Source: Apiotrichum sp. Y4204 (lineage: Eukaryota; Basidiomycota; Tremellomycetes; Trichosporonales; Trichosporonaceae). Taken from it: 64,000 bases of DNA. The notes under the pieces are model-generated. The model was not told the DNA's origin. It ran no database searches and saw nothing but the letters and a program-made list of their open reading frames with translations. The DNA lies in assembly GCA_025531455.1 (NCBI GenBank), contig JAMYHL010000028.1:124001-188000 (forward strand), in the 5' to 3' direction. The position numbers and the translations under genes were made by a program. Shown here piece after piece: positions 24,164 through 34,882 of this stretch (within the stretch, counting starts at the first letter, position 1; each line of letters opens with the position of its first letter).

Positions 24164-24771
24164 TTAGAGGTTAACGAGCGAATGGTACTTCTCGATAGCC
24201 TTCGCAACAAGGTTGCCCATGCTGCTGCCCTGCGCCGCGACGGAACCAGAGTCATCCATGTGGTTGATAAGCGCGACGGTGAGGGCGTCATCTTGAGCTT
24301 CAAGATTTTGAAGGGCAGTCGCAACGGGTTCGCCCACGACGGAAACGGAAACCTTCGCAACGAGGGAGCCCTTGCCGATGAGGTGGCTGAGGAGCTCCAT
24401 TTGATACTTGCTAAACTGGGAGAAGGCCTCGGTAATAGTGTCCCTGTCGTCGCCGGAGTAGTTGATCTCCCCATCAATTTGAGAGGTGACCATCTGGATA
24501 TCCGCCGTGATGTCCATCAGGCCGGTGATGATAGTCTGGCAGGTTTAGCGCGAAGATCACGTAGCTGTGGGAGCTGCAGACTTACAGGGAACGGGCCTTG
24601 TCCGACAAGGATAAGAGGGGCATTGATGACTGTAATTGTGTCGACCACGCGGATGAGTTCGCGTTCCTTGTCGGCGATAGTTTTAAGGAGGAGGTCAACG
24701 TGTTGGGCGGGGACAGCCGTGACGAGTCCGAGCAGAGAGGCGGCGGCGGCGAAAATATAGGTAAGACGCAT
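24164..24771 (-). CDS. Small secreted helical protein, paralog B of three (HsbA-like)
   Basis: 185 aa from two exons (24586-24771, 24164-24535). Signal peptide MRLTYIFAAAASLLGLVTA, then helical DLLLKTIADKERELIRVVD and the family motif TITVINAPLILVGQGPFP, cut by the phase-0 intron at the same place as in paralog A; exon 1 is 62 codons in both. The second exon keeps the pattern (EAFSQFSKYQMELLSHLIGK; SVVGEPVATALQNLEAQDDA) and ends EKYHSLVNL. A TATATAAA element lies about 156-163 bp upstream of the ATG. Likely abundant secreted or surface protein; activity unknown. Confidence 0.86.
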
Positions 24772-24926
24772 GTTGGAACGAGGAGAGTGGTAGTGAGAAG
24801 ACTCTAGAGAGAAGTCTGTGTAAACGATGTGAGAAGGGGAAGGAAACGTGAGAGGAAAGGAATGGAAGACAGGGAAGAGTGAGAAGAGGACTGGATGAAC
24901 GAGAGAGAAAAGAGACTTCGGATCTC

Positions 24927-24934
24927 TTTATATA
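24927..24934 (-). promoter_or_regulatory. TATA box of secreted paralog B
   Basis: TATATAAA on the minus strand (tttatata on plus), about 160 bp before the ATG. Paralog C has a near-identical element at the same distance. Confidence 0.65.
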
Positions 24935-24957
24935 TGCACGAGAAGGGTCAACCGGTC

Positions 24958-25002
24958 TCGGGGGGTGGGTGGGGGTTAGGGGGGTCGGGGGGTCTTGGGC
25001 GG
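24958..25002 (+). promoter_or_regulatory. G-quadruplex-forming G-rich tract
   Basis: Plus strand carries several runs of three to six G separated by one to four bases (ggggggtgggtggggg, ttagggggg, tcggggggtcttggg). It sits just upstream of the TATA box of secreted paralog B, with the C-rich strand as the coding strand. Confidence 0.6.
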
Positions 25003-26827
25003 TTGAGTGAGGACAGCCAGCCTGCATGCCCTGCGCGGCCCAGCCCCAGCCCAGTGCGAGGCAAGCGCGACCACTCGCCAGCACCAACCTTTCTGATGAC
25101 TCAACCTTTGCGAGCTACAAGATGCTTCGGGTGCGCCAGCGTGGCCCCTAAGGCCTTGAGGCCGTGAGGATGGCCTCGACGGCTGGACAGCGAATGAAAA
25201 GAGCTTTCTCTCTGGTTCACTACAGGTACTGCACCATCAGCTGCCTTTGTTCCAATGGACGGAGACGCGTCGCACCCGATCAACGCGATCGGATAGGAAT
25301 GGGATCTCATGATCCCCTAATTGCCTCGCACTGGCCACTAGCGTCGCGTTAGCCTCGCACCAGGGCGACAATCTACACCGCCGTGTGGGACAGTTGTGAC
25401 GATTTTTCAGAGCATGGCTTCGGAAGACGGTCGCGCTCGATCGCGCGCTGATCAGTGTGCCATTGCAACTCTTGCGCTCTCATGCCTGTGACCCTGCGAC
25501 TTGCTGACGCGTCCACCCCCGGAGCCATCGGTTGGTCCCGATGCGTTGAGCCCAGACTCAAGGATTCCTCAAGGTCTGGATCCTGTAGCCTACCGATTGT
25601 GGTGAACAGAGGTAGCTGCTTTTTCTTTGGCACGGCGATATCGGTCTAACCACCGTCAAATAAAAGAATCGGGAATCGGAGAGCCTAAGGCAAAAAGCCA
25701 GACGTTGGCGACCGGTATCTTCCACGCCGGCTACAGACAGTGCACAAAAACAATCAAGATGGAGCTTTCCAGACATCGAGCATTCTCTGTGATCTGTGAG
25801 CTGTGAGTCTGTGGCATAAGAAGGGCAGCTGCGCAGCTGGCACGTGGGCCGGCGAGATCCGCACTTGGTCCCACGCACTAATGGCTAGCGTGAAACGCTT
25901 CTCGCGATTGTACTAGCGTTAGTGCCGATTTGAAGAAAACAGGCAAACTTTTGCCAAGCTTGGGCCCCGGACAGCAGCCTGATGTGAACTCTTGGTGAAC
26001 AGACAGTCTTAGCACCTGTAGCGCTCGAGGGTACTGACCGCAGGATTGCCCGGTTCAGAGTTTCATCGGAGAACCAGAAGATCAGAAGATGAGAGCATGA
26101 GAGGCCTGAGAGGATCAGTTATCAGTGGCTGAATGGTGGCCAGGCCGTGGTGACCAGGCAATCCGCAATACCAAATGGCCCGACCTGGCCAACCTCTTAT
26201 GGGTTCTCCGGTCCTGACCGGCGCTCAACAACAAACCCGTGAGTTTGAAGAGTCATGGCTGCCTGGCCGCCTTGGGCCTTCAGCCTGCCTGCCACCCGCG
26301 TTTAATTCCTCGCGAGGATATGTGGTTGACTCTCACGGCGGGGGAACCAAGGTGACAAAAGTCAGCTTATCAGAAGTGACTGGCTTGAAGGAAACGCTAT
26401 AGATCGACGTTCTGTGCGGTCTATGAGATCTGTGGACCTAGGATCCGTGGGTCGCGCGATTGCGGACGGCGCGACGCTTGGGCATCCGGATGATCGAGAT
26501 AAGGAAGCAGACAGCGTGTTTTGACCACCCGTTAGCTGTTAGCGCGTTTGCTGTTGGCCTGTTGGCCCTGCTAGCCCTTCCTTCGCCCCTCTGCCCCGCC
26601 CGTCCTAAGCACTTCTCCACCCTCTCTCGCGCTTTCGCCCTTAGTTTCCTTTTCTCTCTCCACATCACCTCACTCAGTACTGCGCTTCTTCACCACATAC
26701 CGCTCCTCTTCTCGGTCGGTGTGCCTTTGACTTGAGGCAGCAATGGCTGAGGCTGATCATAGGGTGCTGTCGAATGGTGACTCGGTTGGCCCCCAATTGC
26801 CCGATTGCCCTCTGCCCCCACTCACCG

Positions 26828-26835
26828 TATATAAG
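26828..26835 (+). promoter_or_regulatory. TATA box of secreted paralog C
   Basis: TATATAAG 158-165 bp upstream of the ATG, followed by a long CT-rich leader. Confidence 0.65.
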
Positions 26836-26992
26836 AGCGTCTCTTTGTCGCTCTCCCTCTCGCTCTCTCTTCCTTTCATCCACTTCTTCTTTTCCATTCA
26901 CTTCTTCTTCTCCATCCATATCTCTCTTCTCTTCCTTCATCGTTCTTCTTCCTTCCACCTCTCCATTCACCTCTCTACCGAGTCTCAGTACC

Positions 26993-27588
26993 ATGCGCTT
27001 CACTCATCTTCTCGCCGCCGGGTTTACCCTTCTCGCCGCTGTGACCGCCGCCATTTCTGCTGAGCAGGTCTCCGGCAGTCTTCATGATATCTCCATCGAG
27101 CAAGACGATCTTGTCGCTCCCGCCAACCAAATCACCATCATCAACGCCCCTCTCATCATCATTGGGCAGGGTCCCTTCCCCGTAAGTCGTCGATTGCTCA
27201 ACCTGTCATGCTGATACAATCGTGTCAGAGTCTCATCGCTGGTGTGACCAAGGTCATCACTCGCATGCAGCAGCTGGTCGTTGCACTCCAAGGCACGGAA
27301 CCGTTCCAAGGGGAAGCCGAGACCGTCGTTGTCGACGCGTATCTCAAGTTCAGCAAGAGTCAGATGGACTTCCTCGCCGTTCTCAACTCCAAGGCCACTA
27401 TCATCGAGAAGGTTCCCCTTGTGGGGGCTCCTGTGGCCGCGATCCTCCGGTCTCTTGAGGCACTCGATGACCACCTCACAATCGCGCTTCTCAACCTCGT
27501 CGGAAACCGTGGCGTAATCGAGAAGCAGGGTAACGATATGGCTAGCCTCCTCGAGAAGACTATCGCGGAGTACCAGTCTTTCGTCTAA
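26993..27588 (+). CDS. Small secreted helical protein, paralog C of three (HsbA-like)
   Basis: 182 aa from two exons (26993-27181, 27229-27588). Signal peptide MRFTHLLAAGFTLLAAVTAA, then the family motif QITIINAPLIIIGQGPFP with the phase-0 intron immediately after. The second exon matches the paralogs (VTKVITRMQQLVVAL; AYLKFSKSQMDFLAVLNSKA; VPLVGAPVAAILRSLEALDD) and ends EKTIAEYQSFV. Divergent from paralog B. A canonical TATA box and pyrimidine-rich leader suggest strong regulated expression. Same family as A and B with confidence; HsbA assignment tentative. Confidence 0.87.
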
Positions 27589-28069
27589 TATCGACGCTTT
27601 GTACCACCCACCCTCAACATGGCAACCCTTAGTGTAGGATGATAGAGATACCCCTCCTTCCCACCTTTTCTCCGTCCTCCGCTGTTTATAGACGAGTATG
27701 AAATACTGTACATGACAGTAGTCGGGCTTCCATCTCGATGCAGAGTGACGGGACGCGCAGTCTCTTCCGGGCGCTTCCGGTGTTTTGGGGCTAACGGTCT
27801 CGAGTTAGCAGTTACACCCCGCGACACGGTCAATCGGGCATGGCGCGAGCGTCGGGAAGTTCTTCGCACCTCGCATTCACTGATTACCACACCTCAGATA
27901 TGGTCAAGTTGGCGGAGTGCCGTGGCCTCTTCCACATAGGTACCACTTCTCCTCACACAACCTCACATTCTAGCTCACAAACGGACGCCTTAAACAGAAT
28001 CCCCTCGCAAGCTCTTCACCACACGTACGTGTCTTTCACCGTCCACACTGACATCAGCGACACACCATC
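27589..28069. other. Intergenic region before the coiled-coil gene
   Basis: 3' flank of secreted paralog C and promoter of the coiled-coil gene. No RNA gene or repeat seen. Confidence 0.5.
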
Positions 28070-29393
28070 ATGACGAGCCACCTTAAACAATCCGCGGACG
28101 GCCCGTCGTCCCCTTCGCTTGGACGTTTCGGCTCCAGCCCTTTGGCCACCCCACTGGGCGGCAAGAGCTGGATTCTCTACCTCTTGAATTTGATTACGGC
28201 CAAGACGAGGCTCGCCGATCTGATGGCGGTAGCGTCGTACCTTAAAGCAGCAGTGACAATGGCCGGGAACCGTCTCATCAACGCCTTCGATCATGTAACC
28301 GTCCCAATTCTCAATGTGCGGGCGCAGCAATCGCAGTGCGCGCAGGGTACCAGATACGCACAAGCACCGTGTGAAGTGGCAGAGATGAATATCGGCGAGT
28401 TCACTTCCACTATCACCACCCTCTATGCCGCGGCGAACGACGACCTGTCTGTCCTCACCACGCAGGTGATGAAGGCACACGAAACGACGATTGCGACAAT
28501 GCAGGCCGACCTTCGCCAGAAGCAATCGTATAAGGTGGACCTCGATGCGGCCAACGTTGCGCGGAGACGACTCGCTGCAGAGAAGGCGCAACTCGTCCTC
28601 GACAATGCGGACCTCGTGACGAAGCATGACGAGTTGGCGAACGAAGCCATGCAGTACATCAAGACAGATCAGGAACTCCAGCGAGTCAGGACCGCCATGT
28701 CTACGCTTCAGGACCAGCACCGAGACCTCGTCGCGGATACGCAAAGACAAGCCGCGAGTTATCGGGCGGTCATCGAGGCCAAGGATGCCGTTGTTGCCGA
28801 CATGCAAGATCAGCTTGCCAACTACAAGGCCGCCCTTGCGACGAAGAACGACGTCCTCGTCAATAAGCAATAGCAAATAACCGACTGTCAGGCGGCCGTC
28901 GCGGCCAAAGATGCTGTCCTCGCCATTATGGGCGAGGAAATCGAGCGTCTCATGGCGTTAATCACCCTCCAAACCAAGGACTCAAGTACCGCATCCCGTG
29001 GGTCATCGAGTCGGCACAAGTCGCACAAGTGGCACAACGCCATAGCCGCCCCCATACATTCGTGCGCTGAAAGGGACCTCCTCCTGGCCTTCTTGGAGAG
29101 TATCCCCGACACCAAGTCCGTCTCGTATCTCAAAGTATATGCCAAACACAACGAAGACATGTGGGCGCAGCTCCGGCATATCGACGGCCAGCAGCTTGTC
29201 GGCTTCTACGCCTACATAAACGGGCGCGTCGCAGAACAGCTGTTGTGCTTCAAGGCGTCCTGTGACGCGAAGAAGTGCGTGCCGTCCCTTACAAGCAGTG
29301 ACACTTCCACGCCGCCAGGTGAGTACGTTGGAAGCAGAGCGGGCTAGCGAATGTCCTGACCTCGCAGGTAATGCCCGTCAAGATCGTTCGTGA
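28070..29393 (+). CDS. Coiled-coil protein interrupted by an in-frame TAG
   Basis: Unrecognised protein. The first 267 codons (28070-28870) encode a disordered start, a hydrophobic patch (SWILYLLNLITAK) and a long coiled coil (ATMQADLRQKQSYKVDLDAA; LRQ/LAAEKAQLVLDNADL; ATKNDVLVNKQ). A TAG at 28871-28873 follows. The same frame then continues open for 148 codons with the coiled coil carrying on (QAAVAAKDAVLAIMGEEIER), then AERDLLLAFLESIPDTKSVS and a Cys-containing end. A canonical intron (29319-29367) joins PPG to NARQDRS and a stop at 29391-29393. The stop context is CAA TAG CAA. Readings: programmed readthrough, recent nonsense mutation, a 33-nt intron (28859-28891), or sequence error. Minimal alternative CDS is 28070-28873. 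Confidence 0.6.
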
Positions 29394-30075
29394 GAGTATG
29401 ATATCAGAATCAGTAGAGTTGAGCGACAAAACGTCAGTACAGCGCACGATTGGGAGATGAGTGGTGTGAAAGTTCGATCCATCGTAATCCATGCAGTAGA
29501 TTCCGACTAAATGTCCGTTGGGGCTGGTCCACGGCCGGGCTGGGTCCATGGCCCCATCGCTGGGCGTGTGTGTTGCCCAGTCGTCGCATGGTGCGACCCG
29601 CGCAACCCGCGACGAGCGACAGCAGCGCCACAGACCGCCACGCGCGGCGCACGCCGCGGATCCACGTCGCTCCGATCGCTCCGGCGCTCCGTGGAAATAC
29701 CCCCGCGGCAAAACATCGGCCAGCATCTCCGCGCCCTGCGAATTCCCTGGGTCTCGCTTTGCCCCGATGACGCCGCTGAACCCGCTGTGCTGCCGCCGCT
29801 GCTTACAGTACTGTTGTTGCCGCGGTTGTGCGGTTGCGGCTGAAAAAATCCATGTTCGCGATTCGTCAGACGTCATTGGCTGGAGTTCAGAGTGGGGAGC
29901 GAGAGTGGGGTTGGAGCTTTTGGTTACTGGTTACAGCATGATACTGGTCAGTTGTCTGGGGACCTCATGCTCTTGGCTCGATGCATGTGTGCGCTTTGTA
30001 CTTGCATCACGCATTGCGCGTCACGGTTTTGCTGGCTTCCTCACGATGCATTGCACTACAGACATGACTAGGCGA
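29394..30075. other. Intergenic region, GC-rich
   Basis: Between the coiled-coil gene and the KGD2 stop. Open frames on both strands across 29500-29850 are long only because the DNA is very GC-rich; none shows a domain, signal peptide or splice structure. Confidence 0.5.
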
Positions 30076-31885
30076 TTACACGGGCGAGGGGAGGAGCATG
30101 CGGCGGGGGTCCTCGAGGTACTCCTTGATGCGGACGAGGAAGGTGACGGCTTCCCTTCCGTCGAGGAGACGGTGGTCGTAGGTGAGGGCGACGACCATGA
30201 TGGGGCGGATGACAATCTGGCCGTTGACGACGACCGGCTTCTCCTTGATGGCGTGCATGCCGAGGACGGCGGCCTGGGGAAGGTTGATGATCGGGGTACC
30301 GAAGAGCGAGCCGAAGACACCACCGTTCGAGATGGTGAACGAGCCGCCCTGCATGTCCTCGATGGAGAGCTTGTTGTCGCGGGCACGGGCGCCGAGCTCG
30401 GCGATCGCGCGCTCAATGTCGACGAGACCCATCGCCTCGGCGTTGCGAACAACAGGGGTGACGAGACCCTTGGGGGTCGCGACGGCGACGGAGAGGTCGA
30501 CGTAGTCGCGGTAGACAATGTGGTCGTCCTCAATCGACGCGTTCGCCTCGGGGATCTCGCGGAGAGCGAGGACGGAGGCACGCGCGAACGCGGACATGAA
30601 GCCGAGCTTGACGCCGTCGGCCTTGAGCACACCCTCCTTGTAGAGTTTGCGGAACTCCATGAGCGACGACATGTCAATCTCGTTGAAGGTAGTGAGCGAG
30701 GCGGCCGAGTTCTGCGACGCCTTGAGACGGGTAGCGATGGTCTGACGCATGCGGCTCATCTTGACGCGAGTCTCGTTGCGCGAACCGGCGACCTTCTCCG
30801 GAGCGGGGGCCTCCTTCTTGCCAGAGCTAGGCTTGGGGGAAGGAGTAGGAGTGGGCTTGGGGGGGTGGGGAGAGGCCTTGGGGTCCTGGGCAACCTTGGA
30901 GTCGGACGACTTGGGGGCGGCCTCCTTCGACTCCTCCTTCTTCGGCTCGTCCTTCTTCGGCTCGTCCTTCGACTCCTCCTTGGGGGCCTCGCTGGCGGAG
31001 CTCTCACCACCCTCGGGGCCCTCTCCGGGCTCGAGCTTGACGAGGTCCTGGCCGACCGCGACGGTAGAGTCCTCCTCGACAAGAAGCTCAACAATCTTGC
31101 CCGCCTGGGGTGCGTTGACCGAGACGTCGATCTGGGGTTAGTTGCGTGACGGTGGAGGTGGGCCAGGTGCGAGGCGGAGGCGCGTAACGCGGACCGGAGC
31201 ACCGAGTGAGACAAAGGCAGGCTCAGCCGCCAAGCTCTGCACCACCCAGAATGTGCTCGATACGCACCTTGTCAGTCTCAATGGTCGCAATCTCCTCGTC
31301 GGCCTTGACCCAGTCGCCGACCTGCTTGGTGAACTGTTTCAAGGTGCCCTCGGTGATAGACTCGGCCTGGGTGTCAGCGGGGTTGGGCAGGGAGGCAGAA
31401 AGCCCAGATACGAGGAAGACGCTGCATCTTCCTCTCCAAGGCTGCGCGTGCTCACCATCTGGGGGACCTGGACAGTGACGGGAGCTGCGGGGGAGTCAGT
31501 CTCTATCCATGGACGCCGTTTCATCAGAGTTTGGCTGTGATAAGCCACAAACACACGTACCGGCAGTGAACGAGGTCGAGGAGAACGGGCGGGCAACGAG
31601 CGGCGCAACGAGACGCGACCTGCGGGTGTGAGTAACGTGTGCGTGGGGAGAGTCCGGTCATCCAGCGCGCGGAGTGCCACCAGCACGCGCAGCACATAGT
31701 CCGCACTGGTGCTGCTGCGTGTAGATTTCACTCCGCTGGTTTGCTGGTGAGCATGGTGGCGCTGACATTTGGGTGGGGCGCGCGGACGCGGCGAGGGCGA
31801 ATCCGCGGACGGCGGAGCGGCGCGCGGCGGCGGCGGGCGCGGCCTTTGCGGCGACGGCGAGGGCGCGGACTGGTGTGCGGAGCAT
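30076..31885 (-). CDS. KGD2: Dihydrolipoamide succinyltransferase, E2 of 2-oxoglutarate dehydrogenase
   Basis: Mitochondrial TCA-cycle enzyme transferring the succinyl group from lipoamide to CoA. The start at 31885 gives a targeting sequence ([17 protein letters not shown]; later [12 protein letters not shown]). The single lipoyl domain is split over short exons: VTVQVPQM joined to [12 protein letters not shown], then the lipoylated lysine in IETDKVRIE and [21 protein letters not shown] sequence. A Lys/Glu/Asp/Ser/Pro linker of about 75 residues replaces a peripheral-subunit-binding domain, as usual for fungal KGD2. The catalytic domain has [50 protein letters not shown] and the active-site [11 protein letters not shown], ending LLPSPV. 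Upstream splice boundaries near 31480-31640 were judged from GTACGT/CAG signals. Confidence 0.95.
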
Positions 31886-33426
31886 CGTGGGTGGTGAGGA
31901 GGGAGAGTGGGGGGATGGATAGGGGAGGGGGATGGAGTGGATACAAGAATAATCCTCGACGGAGCTGCCACTGGCCCGAGGCAAAGGTGTTCCAGTCTCT
32001 GGTCAGTATCCAAGAGCGATGTGGGGGGGGGGGAAGGAGCGGGCCAGGCGCTCGGGAGCGCAGAGGAGCAGAAGGAGAGCAGAGAGAGGTGCCTCTGGGG
32101 TGGAGCACTTTTGCCTTGCCCCTACCTCTCTCCTCCTGCGGCCTGGGCTGGGGGGAAGGAGGAGGAGAAAACGGGAGACCGCCATGCCGCCAGGCAGGGG
32201 AGTTTCGCCGAAAACAACCAAGCGCTAGTAACAGTTCCTAATCCACATTGACATCATTCACAGCATTTCTAATCATTCTCCTAATTCTCCACCCTGCGCA
32301 CCTGAGCTACCCAGCCTAGCATTCTCCTCCCGGCGGCAGGCACGTGGTGCGGCTTCCACCTTTTGCACCCTTTTGGCATGCACCTCGGCGGATGCCCCGA
32401 CAGAGCCGAAGCCATGACGTGGGCGGTACCCCGTCTCTCCTCCGGCCACTCGCAGCAAAGCCGTCCTCTGGCGCGCGCTCGGGGCGGCGATGGGGCCGTC
32501 ATGTCCGATGTCCGAGCGGGCGGAGGCGCGCAGGAAACGAAGAGTGCTAGAGCTAGAGTGCGAGGCTCTGTCGATCCGTCAACGGCACTGGATCCAGGAG
32601 GCCAGGATGCATATACCACAGATTTTGATCGTGCTCTGTCTGCTCTGGTGCCAAGATGAGAATGGATGAGTCGCGAATCACACACCATGCATTTTTTTTT
32701 CCTCAGCTTTTGAGGAGCATACACACCAGGCCACCAGGGTTGTCACCCAACCCCAACGCCGGCCCAGGAACGCAGCCACAGCTGGGAAATCTCCGTCCTC
32801 CGCCGCCTGGCGGCCTGTTCCAGACCTGTGCTGTAGAGCTCGGGATAACCATGATGGGATGCAGGATATCTAATCTGCCGAATGCGAATGGCGAATGCTG
32901 ATCCGATCCCCGTCGATACATTCCTTTCGATCTGACATCCTTTCTTTCCCCTGCTGATCCTGCGATCAATATTTCCCCTGCTGATCATCGATCTCTGGAC
33001 TCATCTCGATCTGCATGCTAGCCGCTGATCCGCTGATCCCCGCTTCCGATCCGCATCCGCTCAGTACACGGATCGGCGTCGCCTCATGGCCTCATGGCTG
33101 GCCTCGGTGGGGCCGTGCCATCTATTTTGCTAGCAATGTGGCACCTCACATACACTCTCGTTCTTGCGGTGTGTTGCGATCCCCACTCGCTATGGATGTT
33201 GGTGTGCTCGCTGCTTGCATCCGCATACACGTCCTCCATTCTTATGCATTCCATCATCAAAAGCCAGACTGCAGCTCAGATGAAGAGTTTGTTTATGTTG
33301 CCATCAATAAGCACAAACCCCAACATAAGGCCATCCCCTCGCCGTGCAATTCACAGTGATAGCCTCACACAGGCCCCCAGTCCCAATCCCACCCTCGCAC
33401 TCCAATACCATGCAATGCATACCCAT
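31886..33426. other. Intergenic region upstream of KGD2
   Basis: 1.5 kb between the KGD2 start and the HIS6 stop (both minus). KGD2 promoter expected just above 31886. No gene, tRNA or repeat recognised; a G9 run is at about 32024-32033. Confidence 0.5.
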
Positions 33427-34574
33427 CTAGACACTCATCTCCTTTGCCCGCCGGTCCGCCTCGACGAGCTCGTCAAACTTGACCCCCGAGCCGCCGAAAA
33501 TGTCCAGCGCGCTCCCAAACGTCAGGTCCACTTTGCCGTTACTCAGCGTGTCGACGAGATCGAGGTCCGCGAGGTCCTTGGCGCCCCCGGCGTACGTGCA
33601 CGGAATGGTGACCCAGTTGCCGAGGCCTGGTGTCAGAGAAGGGGGGAAAGAGAAATGACAGATGGGGAGATGGGGATCCGCAGGTCCGTGTCGAATATCA
33701 CCCAAAATCAGGTCTGATCCGCTTGGACTCACACTTGACGAGCTCCTCGTCGATGCCCTGGCACAGTCCCTCGACATCAGCAGCGTGGATGAGCAGTTCA
33801 GAGCAGTATCCCTCAATAAGACGGATACTCTCCTGGGTGACCGCCATGTCCGTGAGCGTCTTCCACCCGTTCATAGCGACAATCCACCCCGACTCGCGTT
33901 TCCGGCAGCTGAAAGAAAGAGTTAGAGAAGCACAACAAAAGTTTCAGAAAATGCCATACCTGATGTCCACTACGAGACGCTCCTTGCCGACCGCGGCGCA
34001 CATCTCTTGCAGCACGGCCTCGGAAAACTTGCCGCCGGGGAAGAGCGCCGAGGTGACAATGACCTGGGGTTAGGCATGAACCCGAATTACTCGGTTTCCT
34101 CCTCCGGCTCGTAACCTCTCCAACGTGACCTCAACTTATCCTCCCCTCTCCCTACTCATCCAGACCTACCCACTCCCCACTCCCACCTCCCCCTAGGACT
34201 CACCTTATCAGCCCCAGCCGCAATCCACTCCCCAGCATTCGCGGCACTAATCCCCCCGCCGACCTGCAGCCCCCCAGTCCACGCGCCCAGCGCCTCCCGC
34301 GCAGCCGCGTCGTTCCCCGGACCAAGCTTGATGACGTGCCCGCCAGTGAGGTTGTGGCGCTTGTACAGTTCCGCATAGTATCTCGGCGGGTGGCTGTAAT
34401 CAGCGGTCTATCTTTTCCACTTGTTGTTCTTCTGCCTCACGTCGCGACAAAGTTCTCGCGGGGGCCCGAGGCCTGCGCGCTCACTAGGTCCAATGTCCCG
34501 CCCACGATCTGCTTTACGACGCCGCTGTGCAGGTCGATGCAGGGGCGGAATTGGGAGTGTCGCCTTGGTGCCAT
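33427..34574 (-). CDS. HIS6: ProFAR isomerase, histidine biosynthesis (HisA/HIS6)
   Basis: Fourth step of histidine synthesis, an Amadori rearrangement of the aminoimidazole carboxamide ribotide; cytosolic TIM barrel. The start at 34574 reads [18 protein letters not shown], with the catalytic Asp of the family in CIDLHSG, then [16 protein letters not shown]. Later exons give [43 protein letters not shown] and, at the end, [35 protein letters not shown] and a stop after KEMSV. The pattern matches the eukaryotic HIS6 branch rather than HisF. Several introns; internal boundaries not all resolved. Confidence 0.92.
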
Positions 34575-34882
34575 TGTGGGTTGGTGGAGAGGGCGGAAAG
34601 TTGGGAGTTTTGTGCCAAGATAGAGAGTTGAGCTGGTGGAGGTCGATTGTGGGTTTGAGTCGGGAGATTGTGGATAAACTGCTATATACCGTGACTGTCA
34701 AATCTCGTGCCCTCTGCTCAATTGTTTTCAGGATCTTTCCACATCCATGTACCCATGTTGAGCTGCAACACGTTCTGCAACCGTCTCCACCCCCTCCGCT
34801 GCACTAGATCTCCCATCACAAGTCAATGCAAATGCCATTCCAACAGGAAATCTACTATCTGATACAAATCTCCGTCTCACTC
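34575..34882. other. Intergenic region upstream of HIS6
   Basis: 308 bp holding the HIS6 promoter and the 3' flank of UTP17. No convincing Gcn4-type TGACTCA site was found. Confidence 0.5.

Larger units (their letters stand above)
24772..26992. other. Divergent intergenic region between secreted paralogs B and C
   Basis: 2.2 kb between two oppositely oriented members of the same family. Apart from the two TATA boxes, the G-rich tract and pyrimidine-rich leaders (26580-26650 and 26840-26990 on plus), no gene, tRNA or repeat was recognised. Confidence 0.6.

Noticed and set aside
29518..31149. 543-aa plus-strand open frame opposite KGD2
   Set aside because: Shadow of KGD2 catalytic codons extended into GC-rich intergenic DNA; no domain.
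34575..34882. Possible Gcn4 site upstream of HIS6 (TTGAGTCG)
   Set aside because: Only a partial match to TGACTCA; not good enough to call.
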